Positions 1 to 7,602 of a stretch of 14,929 nt of DNA are shown in pieces; the stretch's first letter is position 1, and every line of letters begins with the position of its first letter. The notes under the pieces are model-generated. The model worked only from the letters and a program-made list of their open reading frames with translations. It was not told where the DNA came from and did no database searches. The stretch comes from Verrucomicrobiales bacterium (GTDB lineage: Bacteria; Verrucomicrobiota; Verrucomicrobiia; Limisphaerales; UBA9464): the NCBI GenBank assembly GCA_003445095.1, contig DLVS01000813.1:1-14929 (forward strand), read 5' to 3'. Position numbers and translations under genes: made by a program.

Positions 1-153
1 ATCATCCCGGCGCTCGAATCGGCGCATGCCGTCGCCGAGTGCGTCAAGCGTGCGCCCCTCCTGCCGAAAGAATCTCTGATCATCGTGAACCTATCTGGGC
101 GCGGTGACAAAGACGTGGCTCAAGTGGCGCCAAAGGTTGGCTTGAATTTATGA
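1..153 (+). CDS. trpB: Tryptophan synthase beta chain, C-terminal fragment
   Basis: Frame 1 is open from the window edge to a TGA at 151-153 and gives about 50 residues. They contain the two C-terminal hallmarks of Trp[11 protein letters not shown] near the start and [11 protein letters not shown] near the end. In the family the serine of NLSGRGDKD contacts the pyridine nitrogen of the PLP cofactor. TrpB condenses indole with L-serine to make tryptophan, normally as the alpha2-beta2 complex with TrpA. The protein ends [11 protein letters not shown], about the usual distance after the motif, so the gene is complete at its 3' end and cut only by the window. trpA, the usual downstream partner, is not next; the following gene is a PQQ-like propeller overlapping by 4 bases. 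Confidence 0.93.
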   Translation: MIPALESAHAVAECVKRAPLLPKESLIIVNLSGRGDKDVAQVAPKVGLNL

Positions 154-1442
154 AAAATATGCAGGCTTCGAATCGTTGGCTTGCCCGGGCTAAATCCCGC
201 GGCGGGTCCACTTACTTGATGATGACGCGTTGGAGTTCCGCCTCGGCTGTAATCGTTTGGGTCGTGTGCGCCTCGGTCGTTCCGCTCTCCGCGGGCGATT
301 GGCCTCAGTGGCGTGGACCTGATCGAAATGGTGTTTCGAAGGAAACCGGCTGGCTTACCCAATGGCCGTCGGAAGGCCCGAAGGTCGCTTGGAAAGCCAA
401 AGTCGGCCTGGGTATGTCGTCCTTCGTCGTCGCAGGCCGAAGCGCGGTGACGATGGGGCACGCCGATGAACGGGACACGGTATTCTGTTTCGATGCCGAC
501 ACCGGCCAAGAAATTTGGAAGCATTCCTATCCGGCCGAACTTGGGGACAATTTTTTCGAAGGCGGGACCACCGGTACGCCGACGATTGCCGACGATCGTG
601 TCTACTCGCTCAGCCGATGGGGAGACGTGTTCTGTTTCGATGCGGCCACCGGCAAGGTCGTGTGGTCGAAGAACGTCAAAACGGACTCCGGGGCGCGAGT
701 TCCCGACTGGGGCTTTACAGGAGCCCCTTTGGTTCATGGCGACCGCCTGATCCTCAACGTGGGCGAGGCGGGCTTGGCGTTGGATCGGCAGACGGGTGCC
801 ATCGTATGGAAATCCGGTGCGAAAAACGCCGGTTACTCTACCCCGCTTCCCCTCAAGCACGGAGCCGAGACTGTCGCCCTTCTCAGCTCGGGCCAATCCT
901 ACCTGGCGGTAAATCTGCGCGACGGACAGCCGATTTGGAACGTGAAGTGGATGACCCAATACGGAGTGAATGCCGCGGACCCCATCATTGATGGTGACCG
1001 GATGTTTTTGTCCACGGGATATGGCAAGGGCGCCGCGCTTTTTCGGCTGGGTTCAGGTGAGCCGGAGCAACTCTGGAAGGGAAAAACGTTGCGCACGCAA
1101 ATGAACGCCGCCGTATTTTACAAGGGCTATCTTTACGGAGTCGACGGTGACACGACCGAGAAGGCTTCCCTGAAGTGTATCGAGTTCGCGACCGGGGCGG
1201 AGAAATGGTCCCAACCTGGCTTCGGCTCCGGCGGTCTAATCGTTGCCGACGGCAAGCTCATCGCGTTAAACGGAACTGGAGAATTGCTGGTTGCTCCGGC
1301 GACGCCCGAGAAGTTTGAATCGATCGCGCGGGCTCAAGTGCTGGGTGGCAAAACCTGGACCGCGCCGGTCCTGGCCAACGGTCGCATTTACTGCCGCAAC
1401 ACGATGGGATTCGTTGTGTGCCTCGACGTGCGGGCACCTTGA
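150..1442 (+). CDS. Secreted PQQ-like beta-propeller protein
   Basis: The 430-residue product belongs to the PQQ/BamB-like beta-propeller superfamily. Repeated blades carry the pattern 'D-x-x-T-G-x-x-x-W' ([43 protein letters not shown]). After the signal sequence comes [11 protein letters not shown] (residues 51-61), a signature of the many such proteins in Verrucomicrobia and Planctomycetes. A hydrophobic segment at about residues 31-48 ends in PLSA, so the protein is probably exported to the periplasm. Its ligand or partner is unknown; dehydrogenase activity cannot be assumed because no haem or PQQ-enzyme motif is visible. The start at 150 overlaps the trpB stop as ATGA, suggesting translational coupling. 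The tandem ATGs at 219/222 would give a more typical short signal peptide and are a serious alternative. The oxidoreductase gene begins 31 bases after its stop. Confidence 0.88.
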   Translation: MKNMQASNRWLARAKSRGGSTYLMMTRWSSASAVIVWVVCASVVPLSAGDWPQWRGPDRNGVSKETGWLTQWPSEGPKVAWKAKVGLGMSSFVVAGRSAVTMGHADERDTVFCFDADTGQEIWKHSYPAELGDNFFEGGTTGTPTIADDRVYSLSRWGDVFCFDAATGKVVWSKNVKTDSGARVPDWGFTGAPLVHGDRLILNVGEAGLALDRQTGAIVWKSGAKNAGYSTPLPLKHGAETVALLSSGQSYLAVNLRDGQPIWNVKWMTQYGVNAADPIIDGDRMFLSTGYGKGAALFRLGSGEPEQLWKGKTLRTQMNAAVFYKGYLYGVDGDTTEKASLKCIEFATGAEKWSQPGFGSGGLIVADGKLIALNGTGELLVAPATPEKFESIARAQVLGGKTWTAPVLANGRIYCRNTMGFVVCLDVRAP

Positions 1443-1473
1443 ACTCCTAAAGTCCTTCGCTCTTTTTCCAGTG

Positions 1474-2805
1474 ATGTCGTCGCCCATCCAAAGCCGCCGC
1501 CGTTTCGTTGAACAAATGACGTTGGCGGGAACCTTTCTGACCGCTGCGCCATTCATCCGCGCGGCCGATCCAGCGAAGAAATACCGCACCGCCCTGATCG
1601 GCTGCGGATGGTGGGGTAAAAATCTCCTCAAGGAAGCCATCGCCAGCGGGCGCGTGAAGATTGTCGGGCTTTGCGATGTAGATACCAACACCCGCGACGT
1701 CGCGGCCGAGCAGGTCGCCGACCTGAATGGAGACCGACCGAAAACCTACAACGACTTTCGCGACCTCCTTGAGCGCGAGAAGCCGGAGATCGTCCTCATC
1801 GCCACTCCCGACCATTGGCACGCCCTACAAACCATCGCGGCAGTGAAGGCCGGCGCGCACATTTTTGTCGAAAAGCCCACCGGCCACACCGTCAATGAAA
1901 GCCGTGCCATGCTTCACGCCGCTCGCGACGGCGGACGCGTTGTGCAAGTTGGCCTGCACCGGCGCATCGGGCCGCACCACGTCAGCGGAATGAAGTTCTT
2001 GAAATCGGGAGCGGTGGGAGAAATCGGAATGGTCCGGCTGTTTGCCGTGGGTGGTGGCGGACCGGAGAAGCCAGCCGCCAATCGGGAGGTGCCCGAAGGT
2101 ATGGACTGGAACCTTTGGTGCGGTCCGGCGCCGGTGCGGCCCTTCAACCCTAAGCTTCATCCGGGTGGCTGGCGCAATTTCCTCGACTACGCTAACGGGC
2201 AACTCGGCGATTGGGGCGTACACTGGCTGGATCAGGTGCTGTGGTGGAGCGACGAGAAGTATCCCAAACGGGTTTTCTGTTCCGGCGGACGCCCGATTGC
2301 TGGGCCCGCGATCCTGAATAATAGCGAACAAACCAGCGACACGCCGGACCATCAGGTAGCGACCTACGAGTTCGAGAAATTCACCTGCGTCTGGGAACAC
2401 CGTCGATTTGCGGAGAATGGCCCCGACAAGCACTCGATTGGCGCCTACTTCTACGGCACCAAGGGCGTTCTGCAAATCGGCTGGCGCGATGGCTGGACCT
2501 TCTATCCTGTGAACGACAAAGCACCGGTAATCCACGAAGATTCCCAACTTCAGGAACCGGACGGCCACAATCTCACGCTGCTCTGGGCCGACTTTTTGGG
2601 CGCGATCGAATATGGCAAGCCAGCGGTGGCCGGCATTGAGAACGCGCATCGCTCCTCGGTGCTTCCTCTCCTGGGTATGATCTCTTGGCGCACCGGACGC
2701 AGCCTCACTTGGGACGGCGCCCGTGAACGAATTATCGGCGACCCAGAAGCGGATGCCCTGCTGAGTCGGCCGTATCGGAGCCCTTGGGTTTATCCGACCT
2801 CGTAA
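1474..2805 (+). CDS. Gfo/Idh/MocA family NAD(P)-dependent oxidoreductase, Tat-exported
   Basis: The 443-residue protein has a twin-arginine leader: SRRRFVEQ at residues 7-14, then a hydrophobic stretch ending FIRAADP around residue 32. This suggests folded export with bound cofactor. The Rossmann domain opens with LIGCGWWGKN (glycines 43, 45, 48). EKP at 133-135 is the family's conserved nucleotide/substrate-site motif with the catalytic-region lysine. GDWGVHWLDQ at 245-254 resembles the conserved C-domain stretch holding the active-site histidine. Members oxidise or reduce sugars, inositols and related polyols; the substrate here cannot be read. I chose ATG 1474 because it places the Tat motif at the N-terminus; GTG 1471 adjoins it, and the open frame upstream to 1291 runs inside the previous gene. 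The pairing with an exported PQQ-like propeller suggests a shared periplasmic role in sugar turnover, which is inference. Confidence 0.92.
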   Translation: MSSPIQSRRRFVEQMTLAGTFLTAAPFIRAADPAKKYRTALIGCGWWGKNLLKEAIASGRVKIVGLCDVDTNTRDVAAEQVADLNGDRPKTYNDFRDLLEREKPEIVLIATPDHWHALQTIAAVKAGAHIFVEKPTGHTVNESRAMLHAARDGGRVVQVGLHRRIGPHHVSGMKFLKSGAVGEIGMVRLFAVGGGGPEKPAANREVPEGMDWNLWCGPAPVRPFNPKLHPGGWRNFLDYANGQLGDWGVHWLDQVLWWSDEKYPKRVFCSGGRPIAGPAILNNSEQTSDTPDHQVATYEFEKFTCVWEHRRFAENGPDKHSIGAYFYGTKGVLQIGWRDGWTFYPVNDKAPVIHEDSQLQEPDGHNLTLLWADFLGAIEYGKPAVAGIENAHRSSVLPLLGMISWRTGRSLTWDGARERIIGDPEADALLSRPYRSPWVYPTS

Positions 2806-2916
2806 GGCGCCGTTTCAGACGAAGACGAAATGCCCTGAGTTTTGCCTTGAAGGTCGCTGGCGCTGAGGCATTACTTCGCTTCGGCCATCGTAATGTGCCT
2901 CGTTTCTATTCTCGAC

Positions 2917-2949
2917 ATGGTTAACCTCAAATTGGAGAGGGTCGCTTGA
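2917..2949 (+). other. Possible 10-codon leader frame overlapping the infC start
   Basis: ATG at 2917 opens a frame of ten codons that stops with TGA at 2947-2949, sharing bases with the TTG start of infC at 2946 (TTGA overlap). It contains the GGAGAGG that serves infC. No ribosome binding site precedes its own ATG, so translation is doubtful. If used, terminating ribosomes could feed infC by reinitiation. The arrangement may be chance. Confidence 0.2.
2934..2940 (+). promoter_or_regulatory. Ribosome binding site of infC
   Basis: GGAGAGG lies five bases before TTG 2946. It is the best Shine-Dalgarno match on the plus strand of this window and fixes the infC start. An in-frame ATT at 2931, the sort of rare start used by E. 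coli infC, would sit upstream of this site and so cannot use it. Confidence 0.7.
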
Positions 2950-3701
2950 GCCGTCCCTTTACTCCACGCCACGGCCCCCCGCAGCCCCAGTTCCGCATCA
3001 ACGGAAAAATACGCGCCCGAGAAGTTCGGGTTCTTAATGCCGACGGTTCGCCGGCGGGCATTATGGAACTGAACGAGGCGATCACCCGAGCGCGCAATCA
3101 AGGCCTCGATTTGGTCGAAATTGCCGCCACTGCCGAGCCGCCCGTTTGCCGAATCGTCGATTACGGCAAGTTCAAATACGAGATGGCCAAACGCGAGCGT
3201 GATTCGAAGAAGAGTCAGCACGCGCATAGCGTCAAAGAAATCCAACTCTCGCCTCGCATCGATCCGCACGACCTCGGCATTAAGCTCGATCACGCGGTGG
3301 GTTTCCTTTGTGAAGATCACAAGGTCAAAGTCGCGTTGCGGTTCCGAGCGCGTGAGATGTCGCGAACGCAAATCGGGCAAGCCGTGATCGAGAAGTTCTT
3401 GAAGGATCTGGCACCTTGGGGCCAGGTGGATTTCCCACCCAAGCTGATTGGACGGTCGATCAACGTCATGATCAGTCCCCTGGCAAAAAACAAGCGGGCC
3501 AAAAACCCGAAAGACACCGGCCAGGCGCCTTCCAAACTCCACGAGAAGGATTTGCCGCCTCAGGTGGCGGCGGTGGTGGCCAGTCAAAACAAGGAGCGTG
3601 TGTCCACCGACGCGGCGGAACAGCCCAGTGGATTTGGCAACGACGCGTTCGCGAACTTGGAGGTTCCAGGAACCTCTTCCGAGCGGCCGCCCGCACCGTA
3701 G
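2946..3701 (+). CDS. infC: Translation initiation factor IF-3 with a C-terminal extension
   Basis: IF3 binds the 30S subunit, prevents 50S joining and checks start-codon/initiator-tRNA pairing. The N-domain runs from about residue 16 (FRINGKIRAREVRVL) through LDLVEIA and PVCRIVDYGKFKYEMAKRE (67-85). A lysine-rich linker follows. The C-domain covers about 96-178, from VKEIQLSPRIDPHDL to IGRSINVMISP, and matches the canonical fold. Typical IF3 is about 175-180 residues; this one is 251 because of a low-complexity, Lys/Pro/Ala/Gln-rich tail of about 70 residues, as in some Verrucomicrobia. The start is TTG with GGAGAGG five bases upstream; a stop at 2922 limits any upstream extension. IF3 polices unusual start codons, so a non-ATG start may permit autoregulation (inference). 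The usual downstream genes rpmI and rplT are absent; a permease follows after 224 bases. Confidence 0.96.
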   Translation: MSRPFTPRHGPPQPQFRINGKIRAREVRVLNADGSPAGIMELNEAITRARNQGLDLVEIAATAEPPVCRIVDYGKFKYEMAKRERDSKKSQHAHSVKEIQLSPRIDPHDLGIKLDHAVGFLCEDHKVKVALRFRAREMSRTQIGQAVIEKFLKDLAPWGQVDFPPKLIGRSINVMISPLAKNKRAKNPKDTGQAPSKLHEKDLPPQVAAVVASQNKERVSTDAAEQPSGFGNDAFANLEVPGTSSERPPAP

Positions 3702-3829
3702 AGTAGGATTTCGCCGCAGTGCGATTTCCAGGGGAGACCGTGTCGGACTCGACCTTTACCGATCGTCGGGCGCTTCGACAGTCATTCGACTGCCCGCTGC
3801 CTTGTCCATAGACCACGGCGAGGATGGGT

Positions 3830-3856
3830 CCGGCGAACCTATCGTTCGTTCGCCGG
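3830..3856. other. Perfect 9-bp stem-loop between infC and the permease gene
   Basis: CCGGCGAAC (3830-3838) and GTTCGCCGG (3848-3856) are exact reverse complements around a 9-base loop. A smaller perfect hairpin, CAGTC-ATTC-GACTG, lies at 3779-3792. No T-run directly follows the large stem (a short TTTT occurs near 3873), so it is not a textbook intrinsic terminator. It lies about 130 bases after the infC stop and 70 bases before the permease ATG. It could attenuate read-through or structure the permease leader. Confidence 0.4.
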
Positions 3857-3925
3857 CTCGCCAAAGATCTCAGGTTTTCTGCTTCGGGTCGCGGCTCGGC
3901 TCATGACAGCCTCGGCCGTGTTCCC

Positions 3926-5338
3926 ATGCTTACGCCCACGGACTGGAAGCTGATCCTGCTCGCCTTGGCCGCCATTGGCGTGCTCGTATTGTTGATCACG
4001 AGGTTCAAGGTAAATCCTTTCATCTCGTTGCTGTTGGCCTCGCTCATGGTGGGAGCCGGTGCGGTTGCCACGGGCCGGCTATTTAAGGATGCCGCCGGTA
4101 AGGAAATCGCCTATACGATGGTGGGCGTCGCGAAGTCCTTCACCGAAGGGATTGGCGCCACGCTGGGGAGTATCGCGGCGATCGTGGGATTGGGGACGAT
4201 GTTGGGGAAACTTCTAGCGGAATCGGGTGGCGCCGAAGTGTTGGCCAAACGTTTCGCCGCGTACTTTGGACCTCAACGGATTCAGTGGTGCATCATGGCG
4301 CTCGCGTTGGCCGTGGGCCTCACTACTTGGTTTGCCGTAGGGCTGGTGTTGCTCTTGCCCATCTTGCTGACATTAACCCACGAAACCAAACAACCGTTCC
4401 TCAGCCTGACCTTGCCGCTTTTGTCGTGTCTTTCGGTCATGCACGGCGTGATGCCGCCCCACCCCGGTCCGGTGGTTGCAGTCGAGTTTCTCAAAGTAGA
4501 AATGGGTCAGGTCCTGTTCTGGGGTTTTGTCATTGGCATTCCGACTGCCGCCGTCGCCGGCCCGCTTTTTGCCCGCTGGGCCATCAAGCATGTCGAGGCT
4601 CACCCCCCGCCGATGCCACGCAAATCAGACACACTGCCTCCCGGTTTTCGGTTGCCGGGCTTCGGGCTCACCCTGTTCTCAATCCTCCTTCCAGTCTTGC
4701 TCATGCTCCTAGCTACGGTGGCAGAGCTGGTCCCCGTAGGAATTCTGCCGAAAGGGCATCTCATTCGTGAGTCCTTTGCCTTCATTGGCAATCCCACGAT
4801 CGCGCTAACCGGCGCCGTGTTGTTCGCGTCGTGGTCGCTCGGACTCAACTGTGGCTACAACTCGGCCCAAGTATTGAAATTCACCGAGTCGTGCATTGGT
4901 ACGGTGGGGATGACGATTCTCGTGATCGGCGGTGGCGGGGGATTCGCCCGGGTGCTGCGGGACAGTGGGGTGGCCGAGTCCATTGGGAGGCTGGGAGAAG
5001 CGGCGCATTTGTCGCCGTTGCTCTACGGCTGGCTCGTGTCGGCGTTCATCCGCGTCGCGACTGGATCGGCGACCGTCGCCATCACCACAGCGTCCGGATT
5101 GCTCGTACCGGTGATGGCCATGCATCCGGAACTCGACCAGACCCATAAGGCCTTAATCGTGGTCGCCATTGGTTGTGGTTCACTGTTTCTGTCACACCTC
5201 AACGACTCCGGGTTTTGGATCGTGAAGGATTCGCTCGGGCTGAGCGTCGGCCAAACGCTGCGCACCTGGACGGTGTGCGAAACGATCGTAGGAATTACAG
5301 GAATGCTTTTCTCGCTCGCGGTTTACTCTGTGATTTGA
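3926..5338 (+). CDS. GntP-family permease (gluconate/organic acid:H+ symporter type)
   Basis: The 470-residue, strongly hydrophobic product has about 12-14 predicted membrane segments. Family stretches are visible in order: FKVNPFISLLLASLMVGA near the N-terminus, GTMLGKLLAESGGAEVLA, VMHGVMPPHPGPVVA in the middle, GGGGGFARVLRDSGV, SATVAITTASGLLVPVMA, and GSLFLSHLNDSGFWIVKD near the C-terminus. GntP permeases import gluconate and related sugar acids with protons; some members carry other hydroxy acids, so the substrate is open. ATG 3926 was chosen because it begins just before the first membrane helix and gives family-typical length; the frame is open to an ATG at 3824 that would add 34 atypical residues. 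No Shine-Dalgarno is visible. It converges with the hydrolase gene 31 bases downstream. No gluconate kinase or dehydratase gene lies nearby. Confidence 0.92.
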   Translation: MLTPTDWKLILLALAAIGVLVLLITRFKVNPFISLLLASLMVGAGAVATGRLFKDAAGKEIAYTMVGVAKSFTEGIGATLGSIAAIVGLGTMLGKLLAESGGAEVLAKRFAAYFGPQRIQWCIMALALAVGLTTWFAVGLVLLLPILLTLTHETKQPFLSLTLPLLSCLSVMHGVMPPHPGPVVAVEFLKVEMGQVLFWGFVIGIPTAAVAGPLFARWAIKHVEAHPPPMPRKSDTLPPGFRLPGFGLTLFSILLPVLLMLLATVAELVPVGILPKGHLIRESFAFIGNPTIALTGAVLFASWSLGLNCGYNSAQVLKFTESCIGTVGMTILVIGGGGGFARVLRDSGVAESIGRLGEAAHLSPLLYGWLVSAFIRVATGSATVAITTASGLLVPVMAMHPELDQTHKALIVVAIGCGSLFLSHLNDSGFWIVKDSLGLSVGQTLRTWTVCETIVGITGMLFSLAVYSVI

Positions 5339-5353
5339 AATCTCGGATCAGCC

Positions 5354-5397
5354 GCTCCAGGCGCGAAGCTCACGGTCCTTCAGCCAGCGCCTGGAGC
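5354..5397. terminator. Inverted repeat at the junction of two convergent genes
   Basis: GCTCCAGGCGC (5354-5364) and GCGCCTGGAGC (5387-5397) are perfect 11-base reverse complements 22 bases apart. They straddle the 3' end of the minus-strand hydrolase (stop at 5370), so the right arm is inside its coding sequence. They lie just beyond the permease stop at 5338. A GC-rich stem between convergent genes fits a bidirectional terminator or 3'-end stabiliser, but there is no T-run on either strand. Confidence 0.35.
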
Positions 5398-6542
5398 AAC
5401 AGGTTAGCCGTCGCTTCCGCCGATCCATCGTTGTTCAGGGCCACTGCTACATAGGCCCCAGCATCCAGCGAGTAAGCCACCAGTGCCTTCGCGCCCGGCG
5501 CCCCGCCACCGTGCCCCAACCAAAACAGGCGCCTGCCATTCTTGCCCGTCACATCGTAGAGCATTGTGCCGCGCCCGTAATACGTACCTTCGTCGAACAT
5601 CGGATAAAGGCGGGCAAATTGGTCGCGCACCGTTTGAGTCTTCAGAATTTTGCCAGCCAGGAGCGCGTGCCAAAAGAGAACCATGTCCGTTGCCGAAGCT
5701 ACGATGTTTCCGGCCGCGTACGGGGTCGTGGGAATGGATTTCTCATTTGGCGCTTCGGTCGGATTGGACGGATGCGGCACGGCTACGCCGGCCGGCTCTT
5801 CTCGCGGAGCCAGAGCCTTGGTGTCGGTTAATCCAAGAGGACGAATCAATCGATCGGAGACCACTTCGTGAAACGGCTTGCCTTCAATTTGCTCGATGAT
5901 TTGCCCAAGCATGACGTAGCCCGTGTTGCTGTACGACCAGTACTCACCCGGACAAAAACTGTTCTCATGGGACCGGGCGATGTCGATCAGCTCAGCGGGT
6001 GTGAAATAGCCGCGGCGAGCCCTGAATGCTGGGTCGGACTGGAAGCTGTAAATGCCACTCGTGTGGCACAGCAAATGGTCGATGGTAATCCCATTTGCGT
6101 CGGGATAATCTGAGAACCAGTGCGCCAACCGGTCGTCGAGCGAAAGCTTCTTCTCCTCGACCAATTGCAACACTACGGCGGCGGTCCAGGCCTTCCCGAC
6201 GCTGGCGAACCAAAACCACCGAGGAGAGGCCAGGGAATCGCCTTGTGTTGCACTCCATAGCCCCTTTCCAGGAACGCCGACCGCCACGGTCATGGCCGGC
6301 GCCTTGGTCGCTCGCCGTGCCTGTTCAAACGCGTGTTCCAGCCGGGTGACGATGGGAGCCTCCAGAGAACCCGAAAGTTCCCCGGCGGCCTGGCGAAACA
6401 CTTCGGGCCGTGGGGCAGCATGTAGCTTCGGTCCCCGATAAGGTTTGGGATCGTCACAATCGATTGGTTTTACCGACACATCTGGCCTCACCTCGAAGGT
6501 AACGACGAGGGCAATCAAGACTAACGCATTCCAAGGCATCAT
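5370..6542 (-). CDS. Serine hydrolase, class C beta-lactamase/penicillin-binding fold
   Basis: The 390-residue product carries the family's three active-site elements in order. These are SVGK at 114-117 (SxxK, nucleophile serine and general-base lysine), YSN at 204-206 (YxN), and HGG at 344-346 in place of KTG. Other matches are HLLCHTSGIYSF (156-167) and SYSNTGYVMLGQIIEQIEGKPF. A short hydrophobic N-terminus (residues 6-15) may be a signal peptide, though it lacks positive charge. Such proteins include esterases, D-aminopeptidases and DD-peptidases; HGG instead of KTG makes a true beta-lactamase less likely. AGGAG (6547-6543) touches ATG 6542 and lies three bases before ATG 6539, so the second ATG may be the real start. 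It stands alone, convergent with the permease, with a long gene-poor region upstream. Confidence 0.9.
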   Translation of the reverse strand: MMPWNALVLIALVVTFEVRPDVSVKPIDCDDPKPYRGPKLHAAPRPEVFRQAAGELSGSLEAPIVTRLEHAFEQARRATKAPAMTVAVGVPGKGLWSATQGDSLASPRWFWFASVGKAWTAAVVLQLVEEKKLSLDDRLAHWFSDYPDANGITIDHLLCHTSGIYSFQSDPAFRARRGYFTPAELIDIARSHENSFCPGEYWSYSNTGYVMLGQIIEQIEGKPFHEVVSDRLIRPLGLTDTKALAPREEPAGVAVPHPSNPTEAPNEKSIPTTPYAAGNIVASATDMVLFWHALLAGKILKTQTVRDQFARLYPMFDEGTYYGRGTMLYDVTGKNGRRLFWLGHGGGAPGAKALVAYSLDAGAYVAVALNNDGSAEATANLLLQALAEGP

Positions 6543-6810
6543 CTCCTAGGATCGCGAAGCTGCGTTGGTGTTTCGACCAAGGATTCGATCAAGGCCAACC
6601 AGATTCCGCAATTCAGTCACCGACGCGAATCCAACCCTTCTGGATTTGGCGAATCAATCAGAGAGTTCACGCGACGGACTGGCCGAACTGGCCGATGAGC
6701 GGGCGTCACGGAATCGTTTGGCGTCCCAATCGGCGGAGGCCAGAACTACCAGAGGAGGCCATTGGAAAATAGGACCGAACGTCCCACTCCTTTCGTGAGT
6801 CGAAACGACC

Positions 6811-7155
6811 ATGAAGACACGTCAATCCGCGCGCTGCCGCCGAAACAAGGGCGAGGTTCCGCCACTTTTTCAATCGGTTGGACTACAGGTGTCCAGGCCT
6901 GTTGCCGAGTCTGATCCCATGAAAACTGAAATGGGGATCGTCTCGGAGGTCAAAAAGCCCTCTAATCGGAAGCCCGGATTGCACCGCCCGACCCAGCTCG
7001 ACTTTGCTCTCCCGGTTACTTCAACGGTAGTCCGTCGAGTGAGCATAAGGAGTTCTGGTCGTCCCTGTCCGCGGAAGAAGGCCGACTGGTGGTTTAGCCA
7101 AATGCGGCAATTGGTGGCAGAGGGACGAGAATTGGATGCGCCAGGGGTGTTTTAA
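6811..7155 (+). CDS. Candidate small protein with a WWF-x-x-M-R motif
   Basis: This is the only frame in the gene-poor stretch 6548-7602 that looks protein-like. The 114-residue frame is basic and ends with a tryptophan-rich segment, KKADWWFSQMRQLVAEGREL, near residues 89-108. I recall short Verrucomicrobia proteins with a 'WWF-x-Q-M-R' helix near the C-terminus preceded by a 'QL-x-F-x-LP' stretch; here QLDFALPV occurs upstream, in the same order. This resemblance is from memory and unverified. An internal ATG at 6919 would give 78 residues and a more compact protein. Neither start has a convincing ribosome binding site. Function unknown. Confidence 0.35.
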   Translation: MKTRQSARCRRNKGEVPPLFQSVGLQVSRPVAESDPMKTEMGIVSEVKKPSNRKPGLHRPTQLDFALPVTSTVVRRVSIRSSGRPCPRKKADWWFSQMRQLVAEGRELDAPGVF

Positions 7156-7602
7156 CCCCGAACTCCGCAGCAAGAAAACGGGTCGCTTAGCGGAAGGGAT
7201 TGTGGGCGCGGAAGCACCTACGATGGGCCCGGTGAATAAGTGGGGCACAAATACTGCTAGACAATTCATACCTCCTCTCCAAATTTTTGAGTCGTCCCAT
7301 GGCAAGTCTTAGCTCGACGTCCACTCGTATTCTGTCCGCGGCCGATGCGCCAGTCCGTCAATCCGTCGGCGCGTGGGTGCCCTCGACGTCTTCTATTGAC
7401 CGTGACTCCGGTTCCGGGGGCAGGACTTGCCATCACCATTCTCCTGCCAGTTTTCGCGGTGTCGGCCGGTGGAATGACTCCCAGGGCTGGAACGCGTTCC
7501 TCGTTGTTCCCACCTTGCGAACGCCACCAGGTGGGCTTTACGGAGTCGATTAGAGAACTTCAGATTCCTGTTCCGCAAAGGGCCGATTCTCTGTTGGGAG
7601 GT
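7156..7602. other. Gene-poor stretch with no confident feature
   Basis: I see no credible gene here. Two overlapping plus-strand frames (7287-7553, 7345-7698) lack motifs and run into the CotH-like gene antisense. It holds an orphan copy of the end sequence of the 202-bp repeat (CCCGAACTCCG at 7157-7167) and a purine-rich AGGAGG on the minus strand at 7276-7271. Together with 6548-6810, where nothing is visible either, this is about 0.7 kb of apparently non-coding or decayed DNA. Confidence 0.5.

Noticed and set aside
1825..2649. Long minus-strand open frame of 274 codons
   Set aside because: It lies entirely antisense to the well-supported Gfo/Idh/MocA gene and shows no motif; GC-rich genes produce such frames.
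2820..2880. Terminator hairpin after the Gfo/Idh/MocA gene (AATGCC ... GGCATT)
   Set aside because: Only six pairs with a loop of about 30 bases and no T-run; too weak to annotate.
5370..6542. Calling the serine hydrolase a true AmpC-type antibiotic resistance enzyme
   Set aside because: HGG replaces KTG and the sequence looks like general esterase/DD-peptidase members of the fold; resistance cannot be claimed.
6565..6798. Plus-strand frame of 77 codons just upstream of the hydrolase
   Set aside because: No ribosome binding site, motif or convincing composition; more likely the hydrolase promoter region and spacer.
7271..7280. CCTCCTCTCC on the plus strand as the 3' end of a 16S rRNA gene
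   Set aside because: No rRNA sequence precedes it; the match is limited to the anti-Shine-Dalgarno-like bases.
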